Assembly: GCF_009870125.1 (NCBI RefSeq)
Contig: NC_046683.1
Location: 4,898,001 to 4,962,000 of the forward strand
Direction: 5' to 3'
DNA from: Drosophila pseudoobscura
Lineage: Eukaryota > Arthropoda > Insecta > Diptera > Drosophilidae
DNA: 64,000 nucleotides
Shown here: in pieces, positions 12,151 to 26,082 of the stretch
Numbering within the stretch: position 1 is the first letter of the stretch
How the letters are laid out: the number at the start of each line of letters is the position of its first letter
Translations under genes and position numbers: made by a program
Notes under the pieces: generated by a model
Databases searched by the model: none
Seen by the model: only the letters and a program-made list of their open reading frames with translations
What the model was told of the DNA's origin: nothing

Positions 12151-14641
12151 TTGTGTTATTGTGGGCGTAAAGAGCATCAATATCAATCTTGTGTCGATGT
12201 CAACTGTCAGGGCAGGTGGTAGGTGCCATCGCCATCGTCATCTCGTTCACCCCTTTCGCTCCTACGCGACACTCTTTGCTTGTGTGTGTGTGCCAGTGGC
12301 TGTCAAACTGTACGCGTGTTTTGCGGTTGACACTTATGCAACCGCAAAGCAAAGCCTGTGCTCGCTCATGTGTGCCTGTGCCTGTGCCTCTGTGTGTGTG
12401 CTGCACTTGAAAAAGCAACCAATTGTTGTAGTTTTCTTCTATTCTCCTCTCCGTGCCTCCTCCCCCATCATCTCCCTCTAACGCTGACATAATTGCGCAT
12501 TCAAAAGGAGCGCTCCAAGGTGGTGGAGGGTGTAGTGGCGAGTGGGGGAGAGTGGGGGCAAGCAAGAAGTGGGGAGCGAGGGAATGTTGTTCATTCTTTT
12601 CGGCTGACACACATTTTGAACAAGCCTCGCAGCAGCGGCAACGGCAACGGCAACGGCAACAATGGCAGGCAGCACGCAAATTTAACTTCGTTTCGCCCAA
12701 GGTGCATTCACAAAAGGTGAGCGCTACACCGAGAGACCATCCTCCTCCACAGACGTTGGTTTTGTATGCCCTTTCTTCTATCGTTTGCAATCCGTGCACA
12801 TCACGGCCGTACACAGGCTGGCGCTGGCCTTACCGCACAAAAATATACCTTGTTCTTGCCTGCCTACTGGCTTGCTCCTTTGTCGCTGCCGCTGTCGCTG
12901 CCTCTGCCTGAACCAACTTCGATTCGATTTCTTTCACGCTCTCCGCTCTCTCTCTCTCTCTCTCGCGCTCGCTCCCTCTCTGGGTTGCTTCAAGGCTCAA
13001 CGTTCAGCGTTTATGCGGCTCCAACGAAGACAGCAGTCAAAATAGCGCCACAAGAAGCAGGGCCAGCAGGCAGAGACAGCCAAGACAGCGCCAGCGCCAG
13101 GCGACAGCAGCGCCAGCAGACAATGCCAGCAGACAGCAACAACAATTACAATTAGAAGTGTGTTTATGCCGCCGCTCTCTTGGTCGCTCGCTCTCTCCCT
13201 CTCTCTCTCTCTTTGCACCGCTCTGGGTAAGCTTTCTTCGCGTTTGCCGCCCCCTCCTCCCCTCCCATCTATCCTCATGATGCGTATCACTTTCGCATTT
13301 GCCTCTACCCCGCACCCCCCACCCCCACCCCAACCGTCCTGATTGTTCGTGGTGTGTGCGTGTGTGTGTGTGTGTTCTTTTTTCCACCCAAAAGAAATTC
13401 AACTTCATTACACAATATTCGCTTTCTTTTGTGGATTTACCTTTTTTTTTGTTTTTGGTGTTCAGCTCTTTGATTGCCTTTTTTTTGTTTGTGGGTGGAT
13501 ATACCGTAATATTCCTTGTGGCTGCCGATGCTGCTGCTTTTCAGCTTTCTTCTGCTCCTTCACCGTTCAGCTTTCTTCTCCCTCTTTGGCTCTTTCTGCA
13601 CTTTGTTTTTGCGTTTCCTTTTCCTTTTGCAATTTCTTGTATTTTATTTTTGTTAATTTTTGATTACTTTTAACGCGCTTTCCGCATTTCACTGTTTGCA
13701 CTGCAGGAGTGGAGGTGAGGCGGAAAGACAAAAGATAGGGAGACAGAGTGAGAAAGGGAGGGAACAGAAAGAAGCACACAACAAACAAGAAACAACATGA
13801 TGATTGGGTAAAGCGTGTGTGCAACAATTGCCGGACTCTCCTCTCCTCTCCACTCCACTCCATTCCACTCCCCACCCAACTCCGGATCCGGATCCGGATC
13901 TATTGAACGAACACCCCCTCCCACTCCTCCGCCACCGACCCAGGTGCCCATCCGTTCATCCCACTGGCACGTGCGCGCCCCGCTCTGTGCTGCACTTCGT
14001 TTCGTTTCGTTTCGTTATGATTTCAATTTCATTTCATTCCGTTGCAATGCACTTTCTTCGCGAACCAAATACAAAAAAAAAATAGCCAAAAAAATACAAC
14101 AACAAAAATCTACAACAACATCAAAGAACGGGAACAACACAGCGTATGACAGCACACAAAAATGTTTGCCTATTTTGCTCTTTTATTTGATTTATTTTCT
14201 TATGTCGCCCGCTGTATGAGACTCCCCGAGACTCCGACGCGAGTTGCGCGCGACTACGCACCTAAAAGTAGACTACGAACTCGTCGCGTGCTCCGGCGGC
14301 ATCGAACGGAACGGGCCATATTCTCAGAAGCACAGCACACTTTTCGTCCCAACAGAACAACCCCCGCCCCCCCCTGAAGCGGGGCTTTTACCGCAAAAGC
14401 TCGCCTCGCCAACAAGCTTAAATTCGAAAAGCAACTTTTGCAGCTCTGAGCCGAGCTTCGGCGGTGGCGCCCGCCCGCGCTCTGGCGAGCTTCCCTTCCT
14501 GTGTAGCGCCATCTGGTCGTCTGCCACTGTCATGGTCCCGTTATGCGTCGGCGTCAACGAACTGCGGAGGGAGTGGGAGCAGCTAAGACACACCACACCC
14601 CCATCATAGCATCAGCCAAGGAGGAACCAATATTACGACTA

Positions 14642-14720
14642 AGAGATACCCGCTACAAGAAAAGGGTACCCATATGCCTATATAAATTCGAAGTTTGAGG
14701 ATTGTCGCACAGTGTAAAGA
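14642..14720 (+). repeat. Possible second copy of the ATACCCG dispersed repeat
   Basis: GATACCCGCTAC is followed by AAAAGGGTACCCATATG and a TATAAA-like stretch, resembling the start of the repeat seen at 10613. Only the first part is recognisable. Confidence 0.3.
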
Positions 14721-15599
14721 ATCGGGAAAGCAAACCCAGCCATTGCTCAAGGAAATGAAATGTGTGCAATAAGAGACCGCGGAAAATTACGTGCCGTTTG
14801 TTCCATTTATAAACAAAATATTCAAGCGAAACGTGGTTGGATCCAGCACAAGAGTCGGATTGATATGTTATTTGTTTACAATATTTATCCTACAGTGTTA
14901 TTAATTGTTGATATTGTTGGAATTGATATATTGTTGAATACCTCTTCCTCTTTCGTATCATTTGGTACCTGATTCCAAAGTCTATGCCAGCGGTCGGCAA
15001 GGCCCTGTCTAATGTGCATAGGAAAGTGCGTTGCCGCTCACGTACACGTGTATAGCACTGGTTGTCATTGCATGTACATATTGTACGTGCCGACCCCTGG
15101 CTTATACCCAACAGCATTAATTTCCAACTGATTCTCGGAGCCAGCAAGATTGTACTTTTAGAACATAAAATCATTTCTTCTTCTTCTTGGTTCATTCAAG
15201 CTGGTAAAGTTGTAAAGGTGAACACAGAAAAGGGTCAAGAATTATTCCCAAGTGTTTTCCATAACCATTAAAATAAAACATTCAGAGGCGGCCGAGTTGC
15301 ACTCGCTGAAAAATATATTAAAATTGTATTTATTATTTACTTTTTCGTAGGGATAAGATGGATAGATCTGGCCACCCACTATGGAGGCTCCCTTCAGGCT
15401 TGGAATGCTTTTGGGCATGCATGTTGATCCAACAAGAAAAATCCGGTTGTTAAAAAAGATTAAAAGATTCTGATTGTGCAGGTCTCCATCATAGGCGAAA
15501 CTTTAAACCTCGAAGCAAATTCTTATCTGGAATACCGCTTATCTACCTACAAATATAGGTTTCTATATGCATTCTGACTTCATTTGAATATATGTATAT

Positions 15600-15745
15600 A
15601 TCCACGATTCAGGACCCACACATTTACACGAAAAGATTGCCATTCGCTTCTGGTTAGATCTTGTAGTTTCTTCTGGCTGTTACCAACAGGTGCGAGAATG
15701 TAGCACACCCCCGTCCTGAGTGCGTAGCGGGTATAACCCACCCCC
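15600..15745 (-). repeat. Possible inverted copy of the ATACCCG dispersed repeat
   Basis: On the minus strand the order TATACCCGCTACGC, then GGTAACAGCCAGAAG, then a TATATACATATATTC tract matches the layout of the repeat at 10613. It is diverged and carries no coding sequence. Confidence 0.4.
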
Positions 15746-18525
15746 AATGCAGCCCCACCCTCATTCGAAGCATCAAGTTGGGGGACGTGGACCTGGTCGT
15801 GGACTGGCACAGTTCCGAAACACGCATTGAGCGCGACACAACCCCAAAAAGGGAGATTATAAAATTAACTCGTAAGACATTCGTTTCTGTATGTGTGTGC
15901 GAGGCAAACCTGTGGCAAAACTTTGTATATACCATGTACATATTAACGTATGTATATACATTCGTAAGAATAAACAAATAGGAATACACTCATATAGTAA
16001 CAATAAGAAGACGACGAACCATAACTGATAAAGCCGCTCTAAAACTTGGACATTGCGCTCCGTGAAATCTAAATCCCTTCGAAAACAAAGCTTAGCCCTG
16101 GCAAGATGGCAGAGGGGGAGTGCTACCTGAGTGGAGCTGAAAACAAAACAGTAAACAAGTTGGAGCTGCAGTCGTATTGCAGTATAGGCCCCATACAAAT
16201 GCAGCACCCGAAACCCACAGCGAAAGCAACAACAACAAAACATCAATGAAATCAAGAAAAACTGGTTTGCCTGGATAAACATTTCGGATTTTGTTAAATG
16301 TGCTCGAAAAGCGGGTATTATCATTTTACCCATATGTGTGCAACGCATCAGCAACCTTCTAAGGAACATTTGTTTCACCTTTATTCGAAATCGATCTATT
16401 AAACAAAGTTTTAGGTATACTAGATCCTATGCGGATAGAAATGTTCTGTTGTATTATATTCCAAAGCAGTTTCACGGGCTTGATAGAACGAGCGGCCTTT
16501 GGAACGATGGACCTGCGAGGGTATCTAAGGCTTCGGCATCCGAAGTCAGTCTTTCGTTCATGTTTTGGTTTTGGTTTTGTTGCTGCTTCGGCGGCGGCAT
16601 AGACTGTGGGACGGACCATCAATTTAGACGACGACTTTGAGCTTGGGTACAAAGTTCACACGACCGTTTGCAGTCGGAATAAACAGGTCGAGAGCGGAAC
16701 GCGAGGCGCTCGAATTCAGCATGCTCACTCTCTCCAAGAGAGCGCAAAGCGTGGGCGGTTCACTGACGACTCTGCATCTGGGAAAACAAGCACTACATAC
16801 ATACATACATATGTATATCAGGGCGAATAAAATCCAAACAGACCGACCCCTAAAAGCTGCTGATAAGGCAGCTGCCCCACAGTGCAAGCGGCTGATTGCA
16901 TTCAACTGTTGAATAATGTTTTTTTTTAGAATTTGTCGGCGCCCACTGTAAAAGTCAGTGCATTCTCTCGCACAGAATGCATGCGAGAGACGCAGAGAGA
17001 GAGATGGAGAGAGAGAGCGGATCGCTGCAGCAGAGAGACAGTACGATGGTCGGAGAGCGAGAGAGCAGAAAAAGCCATGCAAATCGTGGTGCGAATGGAA
17101 TGGAATGGGGAGAGTCAATGCAATGTGCATGCCAGATTAGTGTGAGCGAGAGGGAATGCATTCTGGCCTTGAGCTGTGCTCACATTGTAGCTCTTCTGCT
17201 CTACTATAATCTACCGTCCACTGCTCTCTTCTCTTATACAATGGCTGAGAGCATCGTTGCTTTGAACAGATGTTTGGCACGCAGAGAAGTAACCAGCTCT
17301 GCTGCACAACTTGCATGGGAATCATTTCAATCACAAAATGCCTTCGTTACACGGTCTGGTGGGAAAATCTTGTGAGTGGTACTCGCATATAATAAACGAA
17401 TGTTCTACCTGTGAGGGTATCAATGCTCTCGCATTGCTTTCCACTTGCGAGCACTAGTGGGGTTGGTCTCCTGCTTTTGAAATGAATTCATTTCTTTGAC
17501 AAAGTTTCCATTTCACACATAGAAATTCCCCAATGCACTCCCCAGAGACAGCGTGGGGGTGGGGGTGCGGGAGATTGAGATAATCTGTGAATTTAAAAGG
17601 CGGTGGAGGTGTTTGGGATTACGAATATCAGCTTCGAGTCACCGCCACGCCGCGATCAAGGTTCAACATTTGTGGGATATATTACCCGAGGCAGCGATAA
17701 CGGGGAAGACTGCCCCGTCATGCGCAGACAACAAGAAAGCTGGACGTTAATGCACAGCCGTCGGGCCCAACACAGCCGCAACGCCAGATTTCAGATTTCA
17801 GGAGTATTACTTATACACCCACTCACCACCCACACCTGTCCGGTCGCGGTTTCGATTCCTTATCATGCCAGTGCATCGAAATAGGAAAAATAGTACGGAA
17901 TGGGAACAGCATCATGGACAGAATACGGTGAGGCATTCCCTCCCGCTCATCGAGTGCCTTGTGGAGTGTGGCCCACTCTCTCGTTTTATAACCGAATTTA
18001 TAAATACACTCAGATTGACGGAATTCTTTCAACTTACAGTTACAGGTTGGAGGTGCTAGAGTGCTAGACTGCCAGAGAGAGGGAGATGCAGAAATTGCAG
18101 TCTGAATAGTGTGTCGCCGCATAGAGGAGAGCAGCCCGGCCGGCCGGTGAGCGGGAGAGTGCCCGAGAGAGACAGAGAGTGAGAGCGAGTGCAGTGCAGC
18201 ATTGCAAAGGAGGATAAAGACGCAGCAGAGTACAGCCGGGCACGGGCAGAGCAGACCAGAGCAGAGGGGCAGAGGGGCAGAGGACCAGCGGCAACGCCAA
18301 CGCGATCGTCTGTGAGCGTGCAAGTGTGGGTGCGTCTGTGTGCCAGCAACAGGCATTTACTGTGCGCCGCACTGCGACGCCAGCCGACAGTCGTGTCTCA
18401 ACACTCGACAGCAGCAGACGTTAGGCACCACTCAGAAGCAGAAGCAGCAGCAGCAGCAGCCCCAGCCAAATTCCAAACTCGACTCCAGTTTCAAATACAC
18501 AAACACACACACACACAGAGAGACC

Positions 18526-21500
18526 ATGTATCCAGCCACTCAGTTGCTGCGTCTGCGCAGCGCCTCCGCCTTGAGCAGCGCTGCTACACGCTCGATAACG
18601 ACCAAACGCCGGCAGAGGAACACCAGCACGGTGAGCGCCGAGAGGGCGCGAGCTCAGGGCGACAGCGAGACGGACAAGTTCCTGCACTACAGCCCCGAGG
18701 ATGGCTACTACAAGACCTCCCCCTACGACCCCATCGTAGTGCGCAATGTGCCGCTCCACGAGTACGTCTGGCGGGACTTCAAGAAGTGGGAGAGCCGCAC
18801 GGCAGCGGTAAGTGCTTGACAATAATAATAATCCCAGTGCAAAGTTTAATATCAAGTGCGAGGCAATCGAAACTCAAGTGCGGTTTACTTTACCCCTCTG
18901 GAATCTTCTCAGATATAATGTAGTTCGTTCCTATAATCTCTGGAGGCAAATATCCGTCCGTGGGGTTCCCTTTTATCTCTAAATTAAGCTTTTGGTAAGG
19001 AGTTGCTCTGTGATGTTGCAAGTCAAGTTCGTTCGACCCAGAACCCTAATTGAAGTGCCATGTACTCTCGGCACTCACACGGATACCTCCTTGAACACGG
19101 GTACTTCATGGAAATACTTCCACTTCGAACCTCGAAGGTTTTCAATGAGTGAAGTGCAGTGGAGTGGAGTGTGTCCGCTCCTTGTTAAGCTTTCTCCTTG
19201 GAGGTCCATCCTCAAGTTCTCCATGAGATTCCGAAGGGTGTTCTCTGGGAAATCCTAAGAGAAAAGTTTTTCTCTCTTCCCCACTATCCGGCTAAAGGCT
19301 AACCTGCCCCAAAATATTCGGGCCACAAATCACTTTAGAGAATTCCGATTTGAAGGAATCGCAATTCGCGACCAGACCCCCCTTTGTTTGTTTATGACCC
19401 AGGGCTATTGAACCGGCGCGCCAGTCTATACATATCCGAGTGTGCAGGCAAAAATTGATGTTTTTATGACCGTCCAATATCGGAATCGCTGCTTTCCCGC
19501 CGCCCATCTACGCCCCAGCCCAATCCGAATACAATACGCATTTGTAATAAGTCTGATTATTCGCTATCAGTCAGATAGCATTGGACGAGTATTTGGGTCA
19601 TTAATGCCCCCCCTGCTTATCGGACGACAAGCGTAATGTTCGGACGGAGCTGATAAGCCAGTTCGAGTACAAGTGCGAGCAGATGATAGCGGCGAAAGTG
19701 AAATGTACTACTCTTACTCACAACGGGGAGGGGGCAGGCCCCTCACCCCCCCCCCCCCCCCCCCCCCCCCCCCAAAGATCGGCAGAGAGCGTGCTATTTT
19801 TGCCAGACTCCTGTTCCGGTTCTCATCTGGGCCCCTGTTCTGTTTTTGTCCACCCGTACGTTTACGGCTCATTGAATGCCAGTCGAGTAGTGCCCGGTGG
19901 CAAATTGCTGGTGAAATGCTTGCAGATAAGAAATACTGTCTACGGAGGGGAACGATTAAACGAATCGCGTCGAGTGGCTGTCGTTCGAGTAAAGCCCAGC
20001 TGACACAATGGAAAGCGAGTCTCGTATGACAGATCATCCACATGCCCATCACCGTGCCCCCCCCGGTTAGCGCTCGGATTCGGGTGGCAATTACATAACT
20101 TTCCTATAGCCAGGGCCCCGCCACCCTTCCTCTCCACTTACATGGGAGGCGGCGATGACCTTCGCCAAATGTTTACAATTTTCACTTTTGAGATTTCTAT
20201 CCCTTACGCTCTCACTCGGTGAACGATCTCTCCCCCTCTCTCTAGCTCCCACTGGGATTGTGCAAATCAAAGTGCAAATAATTTTCATTGAATTTTATTG
20301 CCATCATTGCAGTGTGTGCAGTGTGTGGGTGAGGCGATGTGCCAGGGGGGGACTGATATAACCGAGTAATCACCCTGTACTCACACGTACACATATGTAC
20401 ACAAAGAGTGCCACATGTGTGAGCTGGGGGCCAATTGTTGAATTAAATGCAATTAAAAGCGTCAGGCCCCAAGAGTCCGGTCCAAAGGTTGTTTAGTTAT
20501 GCCCTAGCTACCCCCTCACCCCCAGCACCAGGGCGAAACAGTTGACACAAGATAAAAAGCCCAGCCAGGGGGCTTAACTAACAGATCGATCGATCCCACT
20601 ATGTATAAGACCTACTAGGCCTATTTTTATCAAATATTCGACCCATTTTATACGATCTTATCGGCATAGAGAGGGTTAAGATCGAAGCACTGCATTTGGG
20701 TGACCCTCGTTATTGAATGCAGTTCCACTGTATGCTCCACTCTATAGCCCTCCGATCGATCGATTTGTGTGCTAATTCACGAGTACGGATCACCCGTTTT
20801 GAACCCTGTCGAAATTCACGACTGGTCGCGGTCATAAAATGTTTTTCTTTTTATAATTATTTGCGCTGTTATCTGTTTTCCGTTCTTTTTCTGTCCAAAT
20901 TTTGATGATTTTGTTTGCGCTGTGACGTCAGCAGCAGTGGCCGGCAGTCAATGGGGTCCAGCCTCTGCACGCCGCTGCTGCTGCTCTGCCGGCATGAGAA
21001 GTCAAAAAACGCAGCGGCGTCCGTCGCTGACGAGCAAAAGAGATACCAATAGACAAACCCGCTCTCCCGCTCTACGTGAGAGAGAGAGAGAGAGCGTGCT
21101 GGGTAGAGGTGTGTATGTAAAGAGAGGAAGAGAGAGGCGCGCGACGACTCGTTTAGACTTTGCAGACTTTGTACTTTGCCCCACTGAACTTTGGACCGTC
21201 GCACTGCCCCCACAAGCAGCCGAACGATGCGAAGCGAAGCGAAGCGTTGCTTGATGCTCGCAGCGGAGTGGGGGTGCAGAGCGGTGATCGACAAATGCAC
21301 GAAATGATTCTCTTATTATTGTGTTTATTACGACGTGCATGGGTGTGTGTGTGTCGGTGTGTTTGCACTGAGATACCCTAACAAAGAGTATGATGGGTTC
21401 GACCAGACAAAGCAGGCTGTTACAGCAACGATCGGGTGGCGGGAATAATCTGGCCATTTCAGATACCAGAGACCCCAATGTAAACCCAACATGTATCAAA

Positions 21501-24432
21501 TAAAATATACATAGGTATTCTATATGGTGGTTTCAGAAGATATTCCCACATACATATGTAACTCGCGAGTGTCAGGGTTCATTGTTCAGCCAAATTGAAT
21601 CCAAGTCGGATGTGGAAGGGTATCAACAGCCTCGGCACTCGAGTGCGAGTAGTCGTATGCCTTGTTTTCTTTCGTTTGAGTTAACTTAAAAATGTTTTGA
21701 TATGATCATTGTTGTTGGTTTTGTTTGGAGCGAGCAATGTCGCTATTTATAATGCCTATTTTTAACCATATGCGATTTCGGACTGCGCAAATTTAATGTG
21801 GACAATCGGCAATCAGCGTAGCCCAACCGGCGGACCCCCTCCCACAATCAACGCTCTCTGCCCTTCTACCTCTCTCCGTCTCTCCGTCTTTCCGTCTCTT
21901 TGTCATTTGGCAAATGCTGATGACCTTCACCTTAGCCCCGAACCGGTTGTATGGTTGTGGAAGGGCAGGGAAGGGAAGCCAGGGTCAGGCTGGGGCCTGC
22001 GGTTAACTGATTAGCCACAAAAAAGGCTTCTGAATGTCCAGCGAATGCACTTTTCTGTGTACAGATTCCCCAGTAATTAAACGAGTTTGTTTTTGAACTG
22101 AAATCACAACTCATCTGTGTTCCTTCTCCTGTTCGTCCTTTCAGGTATGCGTCGTCACCGATCGCCAGTATACGTTCGCCCAGATGCGGGATGCCAGTGC
22201 CGCCTTTGCGGTTCGCCTCCAGACAAAGTTCAAGCTCCGCAAGCCCGACGTGGTGGCCATCTGTCTGCCCAATTTGCCGGAGTACCCCATCGCCACGCTG
22301 GGCGCCATCGAGGCCGGCCTGACGGTTACCACCGTCAACCCCATCTACACCGCTGGTAAGTGGGCTCGGTTTGCTGTTTCCTCGTACAGTTGTGTTCAGA
22401 GATAAGCTATATGGCATGTACATACCTATGTATATTCGGCCAATTAGCATCAACAGGTCAGTTGATTAGATAGTAGATGGAATTACCTTCGCGGATGCTG
22501 ATGGTTCCAGCTTTATCCATTCAAGCAGTACAAATCGGATCCTAAACTCGTATTCGTATGTCCATTCGTATTTAATCAGGGATGGCACTTGCAATTTGTA
22601 CGAACTATTGTGCAAAGTGTCCGTTCGCTTATGGGAAACATTCGAGAAATGACTTCAATAATCCAGAAGGTTCCCTTCTTCTATATGGATAATCAAATCA
22701 ATTTCATTGAGTCTTCCAAGGTACTTTAGGCCTTTTTTTTTCTTTCGGTGTAGCTATACAATGAGATCAAGTGTACATGCCATAAGTATGTATTATTTGG
22801 GAACTGTCAAGTGCGTCAGAGGCGGCACGGTCCGGTACGGTTCCTTATCACGACAGTACCCACTAAGCCTTATGGGAATGTTGTAGAAATTTGTTGTTCT
22901 CGGTTTTTCGGGGCTAAAGTCGAAAGATCATCATTAACATTTGTATGTACTCCCATTTGATCAATTGCAGAGGAGATAGCCCGCCAGCTAACCTTCAGCG
23001 CGGCGAATCTCATCGTGGGCACCGTCCAGAACTATGGAACTCTGAACGAGGCCTGCAAGCTGGCCGGTAAGCGGCTGCCCATTGCCGTGATCCGGAGCCG
23101 GCAGGATGATTCCCTGCCCGCGGGAGCCATCGACTTCTTCGAGCTGATTAGCACCCAGAATGTGCGCTACGATGACCTGCAGGTGCCGAAGGAGGCGACT
23201 GCGGACGACATGGTCTTCCTGCCCTTCTCCTCGGGCACCACTGGCTTGCCCAAGGGCGTGATGCTGTCCCACAACAACATCACCAGCAACTGCGAACAGG
23301 TCCAGGCCGCCCTGACGCTAAACCTGAACGTCCAGGACACGTTGCCCGGAGTGCTGCCTTTCTTCCACATCTACGGCCTCACTGTGGTGATGCTGTCCAA
23401 GCTCGGCCAGGGCTCCAGGCTGGCCACAATGCCGGCCTTCAAGCCGGATGATTTCATGAAGGCCCTGGACCAGTACAAGGGCAGCATCTTGAATCTTGTA
23501 CCGCCCATAGGTGAGTCCAAGAATACGACTAGAATACGATAGCGGAATGATAATAATTGGATCCTCTGTCTGTTCCAGCGCTCTTTATGATCAATCATCC
23601 CAACATAAATGAGCAGACGGCCCCCGCATTGAGAGTTGTGATGAGCGGAGCCGCACCTATTGGCCAGCACGATGTAGAGCGTTTTCTGCAGAAGTGAGTG
23701 CCATGACCCGTCCAAAAGATGGCTTATGCTTTCCCATCTTAACCGTTATGCTTTATGCTTAAAATAACACTCTCGATTCCAATTTTTAGATTCCCCAAGG
23801 TCGCCTTCAAGCAGGGCTATGGCATGACCGAGGCCTCGCCTGTTGTGCTTCTTACACCAGAAGGCAATACACGCTACGCCTCCACGGGCATCCTTTCAGG
23901 CTCTACTGAGGCCAAGATTGTGCCCCTGGATGGCGCTGATTTGAAGGGTGTGGGACCCCGTACCACTGGCGAGCTGTGTGTGCGTGGACCTCAGGTGATG
24001 TCCGGATATTTGAACAACGAGGAGGCCAACGAGGTCACCTTCTTTCCGGGCAACTGGCTGCGCACTGGCGACGTGGCCTTCTACGACGAGGACGGCTACT
24101 TCTACATCACGGACCGCATGAAGGAGCTGATCAAGGTGAAGGGCTTCCAGGTGCCCCCAGCGGAGCTGGAGGCGGTACTCCGCGACCACCCGAAGATCCT
24201 CGAGGCCGCTGTCTTTGGGATCCCGCACGAGGTGAACGGAGAGGCGCCACGAGCGATTGTCGTGCTCAGGCAGGGCCAGGAGGCCACGGCCGAGGACATC
24301 GCCGCCTATGTGGCCGAGCGCGTGGCCCACTACAAGAGGCTCGAGGGCGGCGTTATCTTCGTGGACGAGGTGCCCAAGAATCCCACCGGCAAGATACTGC
24401 GCAAGGACCTCAAGGCTCAGTATTCCGACTGA
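18526..24432 (+). CDS. pdgy: Fatty acyl-CoA synthetase (pudgy orthologue), five coding exons
   Basis: Coding exons 18526-18807, 22145-22355, 22971-23510, 23579-23693 and 23790-24432 join with matching phases and GT/AG borders into 596 residues. The enzyme activates fatty acids with ATP and CoA through an acyl-adenylate. Visible motifs are the P-loop SSGTTGLPKG (about 251-260), YGMTE (393-397), RTGD (474-477) and C-terminal PTGK with the adenylation lysine near 584. The N-terminus is rich in R, S, A and L and free of acidic residues over the first 30 positions, like a mitochondrial presequence. The C-terminus ends in SD, so no peroxisomal signal. The start follows GAGACC; an in-frame ATG at 18340 would add 62 low-complexity residues and is less likely. 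AATAAA lies at 25044. In D. melanogaster pudgy is adjacent to Flo2, fitting this context. Intron 1 is 3.3 kb. Confidence 0.93.
19746..19773. repeat. Poly-C homopolymer inside pdgy intron 1
   Basis: Twenty-eight consecutive C residues. Such a run is prone to sequencing and replication slippage, so its length may be unreliable. Confidence 0.9.
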
Positions 24433-26050
24433 GCCCTAAGCACGCCTCCCTAGATCGGGATCTACGAGTACGAGTACTATATATATATTTCAATCGTTTT
24501 TTTTTTTTTGTCTGTTTTATAATGTGTGTATGATATCCACCAATGTTGGCCCTGGTCCGAAGAGTTGATCCCGTGCGGGCTTGTGTGAGCATTGCATTTA
24601 GACCTTCGAAAACATTTAGTCCTAGACTTAGAAGTAGGTCTCGATTAGTCATTCGATTGGTCCATAGTCTGTAAGAGTAGAATAGGCTGAACTCGTAGTG
24701 TAAGCACCCTCTTCCACTCCCCCTACCTTCGACCCCCTATCCCGTACCTAGCCCCTACCCACCATCCATACATCAGACCTAAAACTATAATCTATTACAC
24801 TATATACATATATATATATATATCAGATCAGATCAGATCGTTTTATTATACTTAATGACGGACCCAGATCGTATTGGAGCGTTGATATTTCAAAGTTTAA
24901 AGACGAAATTATGATATTCACAACTAATTTTTTTTTTGTATAGTGTCCTAAAATATATTTGTTTGTTAAATGTATGGTAAAGAGATGCTGGCATATGGCA
25001 TGCATCCATAAATGTATATGATATGTGTGCTATAATATTCGAGAATAAAGACGGAATGAACAAGTTACAAATTGTTTTGAGTATTGGTCGGGTGAGGACA
25101 TACTCGAAAGGGAATCCCTAAGATATGGCCCTGAAAGTGCAATGGCCCAGCCCTAAAAGAATCCCTTGTTTGTTTGGAAAACCCTATCCCCATCCGTCAT
25201 CACCTTACTTGTATTTTATCAATTATTACCAGCAGACATTTTGCACCTATTGAAATTTGATGTCACTCCAAAAAGTATCATTTGATTGATGGGCCTACAA
25301 AATGTCAAAAAACCCAGACAATATTGTGGCACATGATTAAAATAAAACCACAAAATAAATAAATAGTTCCGTCTGTATAGGTTGAAAGTCAAGTCCATTC
25401 TACATACATATGTGTTGTATTGAGGATCGCCAAATCCGATGTCAGAAGTCAAAAGCAAAGTTAGGAGAAGACTTGCCCAAACTACAAATATGTACCAGAG
25501 TAATGTAGAAGTGTTGGTTTACTTAGCGCCTAAAGCTATCAACATTATTGTATCTTAATAGAGCCGGGTGGGTGGTCTCTATTCAAATGAGCAGAGTTAC
25601 ATTAATCTTTAGTTGAACTGCTCCAAACAGAACCGAATAAGTACTACAATATTCCCTGATTTTAAGCACTGCAAATTCTACATATAATACTTTGTCTAAT
25701 TGCTCATAAATATAGTATTTGATGTAGATGTAACAAAAATAAGCTTAGACCTCAAAAAAGATTGAGTTTTCACGGCACAGCCTGTAATCCTACGATCCGG
25801 TCCGAAGACGGTCCTTTTATGTGATTCAAAGCATTTTTCGGTGAATTTCTTTTTCAATTTATTTATTTACGACAAAATACACAAAATTTAAGATTTGATT
25901 TATTTAGTTTTAGTTTTTAGTTTAGTTCCTTTTCGTTTAGATGTCTTCTTGCACTTTAGCTGTTCTTGTACGCTGCATTACGATTTATGTGAATTACTTG
26001 CACTTAATATACAATAGAAAAAAAAATAGATGTATATATATGTGTTAGTG

Positions 26051-26082
26051 GGTGTGTGTGTCTGTGTGTGTGTGTGTGTGTG
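26051..26082. repeat. TG microsatellite
   Basis: An interrupted TG run in the presumed 3' region of Flo2. Simple repeat only. Confidence 0.85.

Larger units (their letters stand above)
6960..18050. other. Long intergenic / pdgy-upstream region, no supported gene
   Basis: About 11 kb without a recognisable protein. It holds GA, CA and TG microsatellites, tandem short repeats (a CGTACC run at 9290-9315), long pyrimidine-rich tracts at 11940-14000, a run of about 14 G near 11780, and degenerate dispersed repeats. GA-rich and initiator-like sequence at 12900-14600 and 16900-17200 could be regulatory or untranslated exons of the downstream acyl-CoA synthetase, but nothing decides this. Confidence 0.45.

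Noticed and set aside
12200..12814. 204-codon minus-strand frame
   Set aside because: Cys/Arg/His repeats arise from a GCCGTT-type simple repeat; nothing conserved.
17840..17870. GGTTTCGATTCC, similar to a tRNA T-arm
   Set aside because: No acceptor stem, D-arm or anticodon arm could be arranged around it.
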